From the NCBI GenBank assembly GCA_943736015.1, contig OX031065.1, forward strand, positions 44,742,992 through 44,806,991: a stretch of DNA of 64,000 bases, read 5' to 3'. Position 1 is the first letter of the stretch. Every line of letters starts with the position of its first letter. Made by a program: the position numbers and the translations under genes. Source of the DNA: Tridacna crocea (taxonomy: Eukaryota > Mollusca > Bivalvia > Cardiida > Cardiidae). Below are positions 54,300 to 62,771 of this stretch, in pieces. Under the pieces are notes generated by a model. The model did not search any database, had not been told where the DNA came from, and saw nothing but the letters and a program-made list of their open reading frames with translations.

Positions 54300-54472
54300 A
54301 ATACATGTAATTCACAACTGGACAGGCTGCTATCAAGAGGCTACTTAACTATATTTCTTAAAGCTCTATGACTCCATATATAAAGGTGACCAGCTCTTTC
54401 ACATAGACACTAGGTGATCATTATGGTGGACACTGAGTTGATAGGCTATTATTAGCAGAATCTTTAACTCTT

Positions 54473-54970
54473 TACCAAACAATTCCTGGTTTTTACGACA
54501 CAGAGGAAGAAACCTTCTGAAAACATTGTGGGAAAAGGAGAAAATGCTGGTAACCAGCATTTTCTCCATTTCCCACAATGTTTTCAACTCTTCTAAAGTC
54601 AATTTTCAACTTTTTTGAGTCACTATGAATTTGTTGTTTGCAAATGCTTTCAATTTGGACCATTGTAAGATTTTGTCCTTTTGGTAAAGAGTTAATTTTT
54701 TCCCAAACAACAAATAGATGAGCCAACTCTGGTGAGAAGGGGCTTAACTCTTTATCAAACGACAAAATTTTAGACTGGTCCAAATTGAAAGCATTTACAG
54801 ACGACAAAATAAATATGACTGAAAAATGGAACTTTGTTTTGGGAAGGGTAGAAAAAATTGTGGGAAAAGGAGAAAATGCTGGTTACCAGCATTTTCTCCT
54901 TTACCCACCATGTTTTCAGAAGGCTTCTCTCTCAGGGTCGTTAAAAGTCGGGATTGTGTGGTAAAGAGTT
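54473..54970. mobile_element. Two family A MITEs
   Basis: 54473-54695 (Y first; TTAACTCTTTACCAAACAATT to TTGGTAAAGAGTTAA) is followed by a short stub (TTTTTTCCCAAACAACAAAT), then 54744-54970 (X first; TTAACTCTTTATCAAACGACA to TGTGGTAAAGAGTTC). Confidence 0.83.
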
Positions 54971-55084
54971 CATGCAACTCTGATGCCGACTCGATAATAA
55001 ATTACGGATCCATAATAGTCACTTCTTTAAATAGCTGACTTAATCATGGGGTAGACTGATCTTTTGACAAACAGAAAATTGACC

Positions 55085-55182
55085 AAAAGCAAATAGGGTC
55101 CAGGTCAGCCTGCGTGGACTTCGCAGGCTGGCCTTGGATGACACTTCTAGCAGATGCATCAAGCCCCTTTTACACTGAGCAT
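55085..55182 (+). repeat. Short GC-richer interspersed repeat
   Basis: CAGGTCAGCCTGCGTGGACT, TCGCAGGCTGGCC and AAGCCCCTTTTACACTGAGC. Related words occur at 15045-15140. Confidence 0.4.
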
Positions 55183-55189
55183 GGCTTGT

Positions 55190-55317
55190 TTAGCTTCGTC
55201 CAAATTCAATGCATTTGCAGATGGTAAAGTAAATCTAGTTTACATGGTGAGACGTGTAACAGATGGATATCCAAATTTTCTGCTTTTCCCATGATGTTTT
55301 CAAAAGTTCCCATTTTT
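55190..55317 (+). mobile_element. MITE remnant left of element 7
   Basis: TCGTCCAAATTCAATGCATTTG, ATTTTCTGCTTTTCCCATG and TTTTCAAAAGTTCCCATTTTT; element 7 starts in its final T-run. Confidence 0.55.
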
Positions 55318-57293
55318 AGTTCACCTGAGCACGAATTGCTCATGGTGAGCTATTGTGATCGTGCTGTGTCCATCGTCCGTCGTCAACTTTTTACCTTGTG
55401 TACACGCTAGAGGCCACATTTTCGGTCCGATACTCATGAAAGTTGGTCAGAATGTTTGCCTCGATGAAATCTCGGATGAGTTCGAAAATAGGTCATGTGG
55501 GGTCAAAAACTAGGTCACTAGGTCAAATCTTAGAAAAACCTTGTGTACGCTCTAGAGGCCACATTTTCAGTCGGATACTCATGAAAATTGGTCAGGATCT
55601 TTGTCTGGATGATATCTCAGATGAGTTCGAAAATAGATCATGTGGGGTTAAAAACTAGGTCACTATGTCAAATTTTAGAAAAACCTTGTGTATGCTCTAG
55701 AGGCCACATTTTCAGTCGGATACTCATGAAAGTTGGTCAGGATATTTGCCTGGATATTATCTCAAAAGAGTTCAAAAATGGGTCATGTCGGGTCAAAAGC
55801 TAGATCACTAGTTCAAATCTTAGAAAAACCTTGTGTAAGCTCTAAAGGCCACATTTTCAGTTGGATACTCATGAAAATTGGTCAGGATGTTTGCCTGGAT
55901 GATATTTTGAACAAGATCAAAAATGGGTCATGTGGGGGTCAAAAACTAGGTCACTAGGTCAAATTTTAGAAAAACTTTGTGTACGCTCTTGAGGCCACAT
56001 TTTCAGTCTGATACTCATGAAAGTTGGTCAGGATGTTTGCCTGGATGATATGTTGGACAAGATCGAAAATGGACCATGTCGGGTCAAAAACTAGGTCACT
56101 AGGTCAAATCTTAGAAAAACCTTGTGTACACTCTAGAGGCCACATTTTCAGTACAAAACTCTTTAAAGTTGGTCAGAATGTTTGTCTTGATGATATCTGG
56201 GACAAGTCCGAAAATGGTTTATGTCGGGTCAAAAACTAGGTCACTATACTCATGAAAGTTGGTCAGGATGTTTGCCTGGATGATATGTTGGACAAGATCA
56301 AAAATGGACCATGTCTAGAAGGAGTGAAAATGGGTCATGTCGGGTCAAAAACTAGGTCACTAGGTCAAATTTTAGAAAAACCTTGTGTACGCTCTAGAGG
56401 CCACATTTTCAGTCCAAAACTCTTGAAAGTTGGTCAGAATATTTGCCTTTATGATATCTTGACGAGTTTGAAAATGGGTCATATGGAGTCAAAAACTAGG
56501 TCACCAGGTCAAATGTTAGAAAAACCTTTTGTAGGCTCTAGAAGCCACATTTTCAGTCCAAAACTGTTGTAAGTTGGTCAGAATATTTGCCTTGACGATA
56601 TATTAGATGAGTTTGAAAATGGGTCATTGGGGGTTAAAAAGTAGGTCAAATCTTAGAAAAACCTTGTATATGCTCTGGATGACACATTTTCAGTCCAACA
56701 CTCTTGAAAATTAGTCAGAATGTTTGCCTTTATAATATGTTTGATGAGTTTGAAAATGGGTCATGTTGGGTCAAAAATTGGGTCAATAGGTAAATGTTAT
56801 AAACAGCTTTTGTATGCTCTGGAGGACACATTTTCAGTCTGATACTCCTAAAACTTGTTCATAATATTTGTCCTGGTGATACCATGAATGAGTTTGAAAA
56901 TGGGTCATGTGGAGTCAGAAACTAGGTCAATGGGTCAAATATTAGAAAAACCTTGTGTACACTTTAGAGGCTACATTTTCTGCAGGATACTCTTCAGGCT
57001 TGGTCAGAATGTTTGTTTTGGTGATGTCTCAAAAGAGTTCGATAATGGGTAATTGTCGGGTCCAAAACTAGGTCACTTGGTGAAATCTTAGAAAAACCTT
57101 TTGTACGCTGTAGAGGCCACATTTTCAGTCCAATACTCATGAAACTTGGTCAGAATGTTTGTCTTATTGATATCTCAAAAGTGTTTGATGATGGGTAATG
57201 TCTGATAAAAAACTAGGTCACTGGGAAACTAGATGGTTCATGTTTGGTCAATAGACTCAGATGAGCGATTTCAGGGCCATCATGGCCCTCTTG
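55318..57293 (+). mobile_element. Helentron-like element 7, complete, longest
   Basis: 5' AGTTCACCTGAGCACGAATT (GAGCA/TGCTC fold) and a CATCGTCCGTCGTC tract. About thirteen monomers of about 145 bp of the same family as element 5 (GAGGCCACATTTTCAGTC, GGTCAAAAACTAGGTCAC). 3' CTCAGATGAGCGATT, GGGCCATCATGGCCC, TCTTG. One junction near 56250-56330 shows partial monomers, suggesting unequal exchange. Its several 71-codon frames are the monomer read at its 145-bp period. Confidence 0.87.
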
Positions 57294-57320
57294 TTTGAGG
57301 TGAATATCTTGTTGTCTGGT

Positions 57321-57840
57321 AGATGCTTAGCGCAGTCGGTAAGTGCAGGACTTGAGATAAGAGGATCATCGGCTTGATCCCTGGCTCAACCAATTTCTTC
57401 CTGAGGATTGATGATGGTCATTGTGGCAGGATTCATTCCTCTCCTTCTGCTAACAATTATTTCAACGATGGTTATGTGGGAAAGTAGCCAGTGGCTTGAA
57501 AGGAAAATTGTTTAGGGCACTGGTATAAGAAACTCCATGAAAGCATTGATAGGTGCACTGGCTGTAGGGATAGAATTGAAATAATGATGATAATGGTGTT
57601 AACACATTACCACACAATCCCCACTTTTGACGCTCCTGAGAAAGAAACCTTTAGAAAACATTGTGGGAAAAGTAGAAAATGCTGGTAAGCAAGGTTTTCT
57701 AACCCATGAAAGTAAAATTGCACCATTTGAGCAACTTTGAAATTGTCGTCTGCAAATTCTTTCAATTTCGATTGGTCTAAAATTTTTCCGTGTGGTAATG
57801 GGTTAAACACCGTTCTATCAATCAATGAATCAATCTTTTC
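57321..57840 (+). mobile_element. SINE family S1, tail interrupted by a MITE
   Basis: Head TGCTTAGCGCAGTCGGTAAG and CATCGGCTTGATCCCTG (box A/B-like); body ATGATGGTCATTGTGGCAGG and TTATGTGGGAAAGTAGCC; tail AATGGTGTTAA, then the MITE 57599-57806, then ACACCGTTCTATCAATCAAT. Confidence 0.78.
57599..57806 (-). mobile_element. TTAA MITE, family A, in a SINE tail
   Basis: TTAACACATTACCACACAATC to TGTGGTAATGGGTTAA. The core is damaged (GGTAAGCAAGGTTTTCTAACCC). Ends 44 nt before exon D. Confidence 0.86.
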
Positions 57841-57850
57841 GTTTACACAG

Positions 57851-57963
57851 ATGACCTGTTTGTAAAGCGCGCTGGCATCCACATTCTGGCCAATGAAGTA
57901 TGGGGAGCTCTAAGAGGCCTGGAAACATTCAGTCAGCTTGTGTTTAAGGGAACCAACCAGCTG
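57851..57963 (+). CDS. HEXA/HEXB-like: Beta-N-acetylhexosaminidase exon D: end of N-domain and WGALRGLETFSQL motif
   Basis: 113-nt exon, residues 551 (split)-588, acceptor GTTTACACAG and donor CTG|GTAAGTG (phase 0). It encodes DLFVKRAGIHILANEVWG followed by ALRGLETFSQLVF, the nearly invariant GH20 motif that links the N-terminal domain to the TIM barrel. The length equals human HEXA exons 3 plus 4 as I recall them (66 + 47), and the entry phase is the same as for human exon 3. The acceptor is 44 nt downstream of a MITE that is itself inserted in a SINE tail (57599-57806). Confidence 0.95.
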
Positions 57964-58035
57964 GTAAGTGAAATTTCATCTGCCTATGCCATGAAAGGGA
58001 AGTGGTTTTAAACCATCACGAAACATACCATTATT

Positions 58036-58200
58036 TTAACTCTTACCAAATAACAAAATTTTAGACTGGTCCTATTTCAAAGCATTTGTAGATGACGAAT
58101 AAAATGCAGCTCAACTTTTTACAAAAGTTTAGACCAGTCCAAATCGTAAGTACTTGCAGACAACAAAATAAAAATAAGACTCAAAAACTGTAATTATTAG
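58036..58200 (+). mobile_element. MITE X-arm fragments
   Basis: TTTTAACTCTTACCAAATAAC and TTTACAAAAGTTTAGACC: two X arms in the same orientation, no core. Confidence 0.6.
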
Positions 58201-58272
58201 TTTTTAGCTTACCAAATTTCAGTAATATATATTTTTAATTTGGTGAGATGTGAAAAATCTGAATACTCACCT

Positions 58273-58462
58273 TTAACCCATTACCACACAATCCCTACTT
58301 TTGACACACCTGAGAAAGAAGCCTTTTGAAAAAAGCATAGAAAACAGAGTAACAAAAGGCGAAATTGCTCAACATGAGCAATTTCACCTTTTGCCACAAT
58401 ATTTTCCAAAGGCTCCTACAAGCAATGCATAGAAATGAGTATCTATGGAGTAAAAGGGTTAA
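58273..58462. mobile_element. Chimeric A/B MITE
   Basis: The left arm (58273-58334, TTAACCCATTACCACACAATC to AAGAAGCCTTTTGAAAA) is family A Y arm. From GCATAGAAAACAG on it is subtype B in reverse (GGCGAAATTGCTC, GAGCAATTTCACC, AGGCTCCTACAAGCAATG), ending GAGTAAAAGGGTTAA. Confidence 0.8.
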
Positions 58463-58610
58463 CAAAAAACCCCATGTTTAGCATGGCTGAGGAAGAGGAC
58501 TAGTGAAAATAATGTGAGAAACAAAACTCTGGTAACCAGTTTGCATCATTGTTCCCACAAGGTTATCAACCTTTCTGTAGGCAAAACCCATCATTTTATT
58601 TGAATCACAC

Positions 58611-58836
58611 TAAACCCTTTACTCCATAGATACTCATTTCTACACATTGCTTGTAGGAGCCTTTGGAAAACATTGAGGCAAAAGGTTAAATTGCTCGTGA
58701 CGAGCAATTTCAGCTTTTGTCACAATGTTTTCTATGCTATCAAAAGGTGTCACATACACTCAAGAAACGGCTTCATCCTTACTGTTATTTAGGGCCAATT
58801 ATAGATACCACAGAAATGCCTTATGGGTAAAGGGTT
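58611..58836 (+). mobile_element. MITE, subtype B, full length
   Basis: CTAAACCCTTTACTCCATAG, core GAGGCAAAAGGTTAAATTGC with TCGTGACGA, ending TTATGGGTAAAGGGTTAA. Confidence 0.84.
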
Positions 58837-58851
58837 AACAATTCTGTTACC

Positions 58852-59290
58852 TGAACGCCAAATTCAAGACAATGATTAGATTGAACGCATTTGCATAAGA
58901 CAAGATGAGTGTGGACTCGAATATTGAAATTTGTTTTTGGTAGGGTGGAAAACATTGTGGTTAAAGGAGAAAATGCTTGTTACCAGCATTTTCTCCTTTT
59001 CCCGTAATGTTTTCAAAGGTTCTCTACTTCAGGGTTTTTAACCCTTTACAAAACATCATCCCTAATTTTTACGACCCTTAGATAGAAGCCTTTTGAAAAC
59101 ATTGTAGGAAGAGGAGAAAATGTTGGTGACCAGCATTTTCTCCTTTTCCCGCAATGTTTTCTACCCTGCGAGAATCAAATTACAATTTTTGATTGACATT
59201 TATTTTGTCCTCTGGGAGTGTTTTCAATTTTGACCAGTCTAAAATGTTGTTGTTTGGTAAAGAGTTAAAACTCAGGATTGTGTGATAAGG
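58852..59290 (+). mobile_element. Outer family A MITE with inner copy in its Y arm
   Basis: CTGAACGCCAAATTCAAGACA, X arm, core, Y arm to CTTCAGGGTTT. After the insert, TTAAAACTCAGGATTGTGTG and ATAAGGGATTG complete it. Confidence 0.77.
59038..59268 (-). mobile_element. Inner family A MITE
   Basis: TTAACCCTTTACAAAACATC to TTTGGTAAAGAGTTAA, with good core. Sits at the same Y-arm TTAA as the insert at 42307. Confidence 0.85.
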
Positions 59291-59353
59291 GATTGAAATG
59301 TCATCTGCAATTACCCATAATGCACAGGTGTCTAGCATTTTGTTATCATTTAA
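59271..59353 (+). repeat. Duplicated segment, copy 1
   Basis: 83 bp (CTCAGG...TGTCATCTGCAATTACCC...CATTTTGTTATCATTTAA) that matches 61774-61856 with one mismatch. Part of a duplicated block including the outer MITE end. Confidence 0.9.
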
Positions 59354-59567
59354 CCCATTACCACACAATCCCCCCCCCCCCCCCCCCCCCGAGAAAGAAA
59401 CCTTTAGAAAACATTGTGGGAAAAGGAGAAAATGCTGGTAACCTTTTCCCACAATGTTTTCTACCCTTCACAAGACAAATTTCAACTTTTCAGTCACTTT
59501 TATTTTGTCTTCTTAAATGCTTTCAATTTGGACAAGCCTAAAATACTGTCGTTTGGTAATGGGTTAA
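59350..59567 (-). mobile_element. Family A MITE with poly-C tract
   Basis: TTAACCCATTACCACACAATC, then 21 consecutive C (59370-59390) where ACTTTTGACGCCCCT normally stands, a core with half the hairpin lost, ending GTTTGGTAATGGGTTAA. The unoccupied site survives at 61853-61856. Confidence 0.84.
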
Positions 59568-59572
59568 ATAGT

Positions 59573-59730
59573 TTTAATTCTTTCCCAGATGACAAAAGTT
59601 TAGACTGTTCCAAATTGAAAACATTAGAAGATAACAAAATTAAAGTGACTCAAAAATTGAAATTAATTTTGTGAAGGGTAGAAAAAGGAGAAAATTGCTG
59701 GTAACCACAAACTTTTCTAGTCCATCAAGG
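59573..59730 (+). mobile_element. Family A MITE, core reduced
   Basis: TTTTAATTCTTTCCCAGATGAC, X arm, then GGTAGAAAAAGGAGAAAATTGCTGG and little beyond. It corresponds to the MITE start at 61863 in the duplicated block. Confidence 0.65.
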
Positions 59731-59862
59731 ACAGATTCAGGTAGAATCATCCTCTGACATGCATGAAATTTCCACATGCCAAAAAGTTTTGACCCATGTC
59801 GGCCTGTGCGTACTGGGCCGGTTGATACGAGTCAATACTTTTTGCAGATGTATTGAGATGTA

Positions 59863-60092
59863 TTAACCCTTTACCACACTATGATGACTTTTTACAGCTT
59901 TTGCAAAGAGGGCCTTTTGAAAACATTGTGGGAAAAGGAGAAAATGCTGGTAACCAGCATTTTCTCCTTTTCCCACAATATTTTCTACCCTATCAATAAA
60001 AAATTGTACCATTTGAGCCACATTGAAATTGTCGTCTGCAAGTGCTGTCAAATTGGACGGAGCTAAAATTTTGGCCTCTGGTAAAGGGTTAA
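59863..60092 (-). mobile_element. TTAA MITE, family A, full length
   Basis: TTAACCCTTTACCACACTATG, intact core, CTCTGGTAAAGGGTTAA. The X arm (AATTGCACCATTTGAGCC) is the variant also seen at 57599. Ends 78 nt before exon E. Confidence 0.86.
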
Positions 60093-60170
60093 TCCCCCTT
60101 TTCACAGAGTTTGGGGCACATGGTTTCCAGGGCTGTGAGTTCTGATATAAGATATGGTTTCTATTTTCAG

Positions 60171-60281
60171 CTATATATCCGAGACACAGTAATCAATGAC
60201 TATCCCCGATTTAGCCACAGGGGCGTGATGATAGACTCGTCTCGACATTTCATGTTCAAGGAAACAATTTATGATGTTTTG
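60171..60281 (+). CDS. HEXA/HEXB-like: Beta-N-acetylhexosaminidase exon E: catalytic-domain start with substrate-binding Arg
   Basis: 111-nt exon, residues 589-625, acceptor CTATTTTCAG and donor TTG|GTAAGT (phase 0 both ends). It encodes LYIRDTVINDYPRFSHRG then VMIDSSRHFMFKETIYDVL. PRFSHRG and the DSSRHF motif align residue for residue with human HEXA PRFPHRGLLLDTSRHY; the Arg corresponds to HEXA Arg178, which contacts the terminal GlcNAc/GalNAc and is mutated in the B1 form of Tay-Sachs disease. The exon length matches human HEXA exon 5 (111 bp, from memory). A MITE ends 78 nt upstream. Confidence 0.96.
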
Positions 60282-60974
60282 GTAAGTTTCATTCACACAG
60301 GACCAGGTATGCTACATTGAAGGCCCAATGGAGGCCAAAAAAAATCAAAGCTGGTGTTAAAATGCGTTTAGACTTTAATCATACTATTTAGATGTATGGA
60401 AAATATTGTGAAGATGACAGTGTTTTCATGTGGTCAGTTCAAGTTTTAGAAGAAAAATGAATTTTAAAATCAAGCAAAATATAAACAAAAGCTGCTAAAT
60501 ATCCTTTGCATGGTTTGTAATTATAATTTCTGTGAAATTGAGAATTGGCTCGTACAGTTATGGATAAATAAACTCGTACTTACATAGTACTATTTAGCAT
60601 TTATGGCTTTTTGTCCATTTGCTCACTAAAGACTTAGAAATCAGGCCTGTTTTAGCTCCAGATTTCTCCAAACTTTAGTAATTTTTACTGGCAAAAATTA
60701 TTTGGAAAAAATATGATCGATTACTGCAAATCTTTGTATATAGTATCTAAAAATAGTTCAACATGGTACATCAAGTACATGTGCATTACCCAAGCTTGTT
60801 GGGCCTGTTTTAATATACGAGCGGTGCATAGGTTACATGCTTGCTGATCGTAGCTGAATGAATCGTACCAGGTAGCGTTTTATGAATTAAGTGTGTAGTT
60901 TAGTTTGATATTCAAAGTAACGTTTGTTGTTTTGAAAAATTACTCTGCTTCTGTACCCAGAATGCCCAAATTAG
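60282..60974. other. Intronic sequence without repeats
   Basis: No feature recognised between the exon E donor and the minisatellite. Confidence 0.4.
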
Positions 60975-61594
60975 ATGTGTATTTGTAGAATGCCATCTAG
61001 CGGGAGATAATGCAGATAGATGTGTATTTATAGAATGCCATCTAACGGGAGGTAATGCAGATAGATGCTTATTTGTAGAATGCCATCTAGAGGGAGGTGA
61101 TGCAGTTAGATGTGTATTTGTGGAATGCCATCTAGAGGGAGATAGTAGATGGATGTGTATGTGTAGAATGCCATCTAGAGGGAGATAAAGGAGATAGATG
61201 TGTATTTGTAGAAACCCATCTAGAGGGAGATAATGGAGATAGATGTGCATTTGTAGAATGCCATCTAGCGGGAGGTGATGCAGATAGATGTGTATTATAG
61301 AATGCCATCTAGCGGGAGGTGATGCAGTTGGATGTGTATTTGTAGAATGCCATCTAGAGGGAGATAGTAGATGGATGTGTATGTGTAGAATGCCATCTTG
61401 CGGGAGATAGTAGATGGATGTGTATGTGTAGAATGCCATCTAGAGGGAGATAATGGAGATAGATGTGTATTTGTAGAAAGCCATCTAGAGGGAGATAATG
61501 GAGATAGATGTGTATTTGTAGAAAGCCATCTAGAGGGAGATAATGGAGATAGATGTGTATTTGCAGAATGCCATCTAGAGGGAGATGATGCAGG
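60975..61594 (+). repeat. 45-bp minisatellite, block 1, about 14 units
   Basis: Unit TGTGTATTTGTAGAATGCCA followed by TCTAG(A/C)GGGAGATAATG(G/C)AGATAGA. Some units are shorter. Variants alternate in blocks: TAGCGGG and TAGAGGG types, and an AGTAGATGGATG type. The period is a multiple of three, so long open frames appear on both strands. Intronic. Confidence 0.92.
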
Positions 61595-61790
61595 TACCAA
61601 ATGACAAAAATTTTAGACTGGTTAAAATTGAAAGCACTTGCAGACGACTGAATAAATGTAACTTAAGAATTTAAGTTTGTTTCCAGTAGGGTAGAAAACA
61701 TTGTGGCAAAAGGAGAAAATGCTGGTTACCAGCATTTTCTCCTTTTCCCACAATCATTTCTATAGGCTTCTTTCTCAGGGTTGTGTGATA
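61595..61790 (+). mobile_element. Family A MITE without left terminus
   Basis: Begins ACCAAATGACAAAAATTTTAG directly against the minisatellite. Full core (GGCAAAAGGAGAAAATGC). The Y arm is shortened, apparently by deletion between two CTCAGG words, to GGGTTGTGTGATAAGG. Confidence 0.8.
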
Positions 61791-61856
61791 AGGGATTGAA
61801 ATGTCATCTGCAATTACCCATAATGCACAGGTGTCTAGCATTTTGTTATCATTTAA
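61774..61856 (+). repeat. Duplicated segment, copy 2 (unoccupied site)
   Basis: Matches 59271-59353. Here the terminal TTAA is followed directly by AGAGTTTTAACTCTTTACTA, whereas copy 1 has a MITE at that TTAA. Confidence 0.9.
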
Positions 61857-61862
61857 AGAGTT

Positions 61863-62161
61863 TTAACTCTTTACTAGATGACAAAATTTTAGACATTCTA
61901 TGTGTAGAATGCCATCTAGCGGGAGATAGTAGATGGATGTGTATGTGTAGAATGCCATCTAGAGGGAGATAATGGAGATAGATGTGTATTTGTAGAAAGC
62001 CATCTAGAGGGAGATAATGGAGATAGCTGTGTATTTGTAGAATGCCATCTAGAGGGAGATGATGCAGGTAGATGTGTATTTGTAGAATGCCATCTAACAG
62101 GAGATAATGCAGATAGATGTGTATTTGTAGAATACCATCTAGTTGGGATTGTGCGGTAAAG
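61863..62161 (+). mobile_element. MITE ends enclosing minisatellite block 2
   Basis: TTAACTCTTTACTAGATGAC and AAAATTTTAGAC (61863-61894) is an X arm. At 62142 TTGGGATTGTGCGGTAAAGAG is a Y-arm end. Everything between is 45-bp minisatellite. Confidence 0.78.
61895..62141 (+). repeat. 45-bp minisatellite, block 2, about 5.5 units
   Basis: Same unit and same variants as block 1, including the AGTAGATGGATGTG form. Separated from block 1 by MITE sequence and the duplicated 83 bp. Confidence 0.9.
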
Positions 62162-62476
62162 AGATACTCAAGTCATTCAATGACTTACTGGTACCTTGCA
62201 ACTTTGATCAGGAGGATAGTGACATACAAAAATATTGGTTGTTTTATTTATTTATGTATTCTGTAATAAACATAAAACCCTGGACAGAACAATTAATAAT
62301 TCAAAGATTTATTACAATGGTTTCTTGAACTAGGGTAGCAATTTTATTGTTGTATTTTGTATTCCCTTTGTAAGGTACAAAGGTTTATTGAGAGATTAGT
62401 GGAAGATGTCATACAACATGGTGACCATCTTATGTGTATATATACAGGTAGTGAGTCTTCTGCCTATGAAGAGAAA
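62162..62476. other. Intronic sequence without repeats
   Basis: No supported feature. TTCCCTTTGTAAG at 62361-62373 resembles a splice site, but no coding frame continues the enzyme here, and exons E and F join directly in the protein alignment. Confidence 0.4.
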
Positions 62477-62700
62477 TTAAGTCTTTACCAAATGACAAGA
62501 TTTCCGACTTGTCCAAATTGAAAGCATTTGCAGACAATAAAATAAAGGTACCTCAAAAAATTGAAATTTGTTTCCAGCAAGTTTGAAAACATTGTGGGGA
62601 AAAAGAGGAAATGCTGGTTACCAGCATTTTCTCTTTTTCCCAAAATGTTTTCAAAAGGCTTCTATTTCAGGGTCGTAAAAACCAGGGCTTTTGTTTGGTT
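62477..62700 (+). mobile_element. Family A MITE, right end frayed
   Basis: TTAAGTCTTTACCAAATGACA, X arm, core GGGGAAAAAGAGGAAATGC and complement, GTCGTAAAAACCAGGGCTT then loss of the terminus. Confidence 0.75.
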
Positions 62701-62771
62701 ACACTCCACAATGGTTTCTCTACTCTATCAAAGACAAGTTCCACAATTTGTGACACATATTAAAGCATGCT

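Noticed and set aside
43556..56572. Repeated 71-106 codon frames (LGQILEKPCVCSRGHIF words)
   Set aside because: These are the 145-bp monomers of Helentron-like elements 5 and 7; frames restart every monomer and end at the same position.
60912..61600. 175- and 101-codon minus-strand frames with repeated LSPSRWHSTNTH
   Set aside because: Translation of the 45-bp minisatellite; the period is divisible by three so all frames stay open. It is intronic with no flanking coding evidence.
62361..62460. Extra exon between E and F
   Set aside because: A GTAAG-like site and short open stretch exist, but exons E and F join in phase 0 and align with human HEXA without a gap, leaving no room for another exon.
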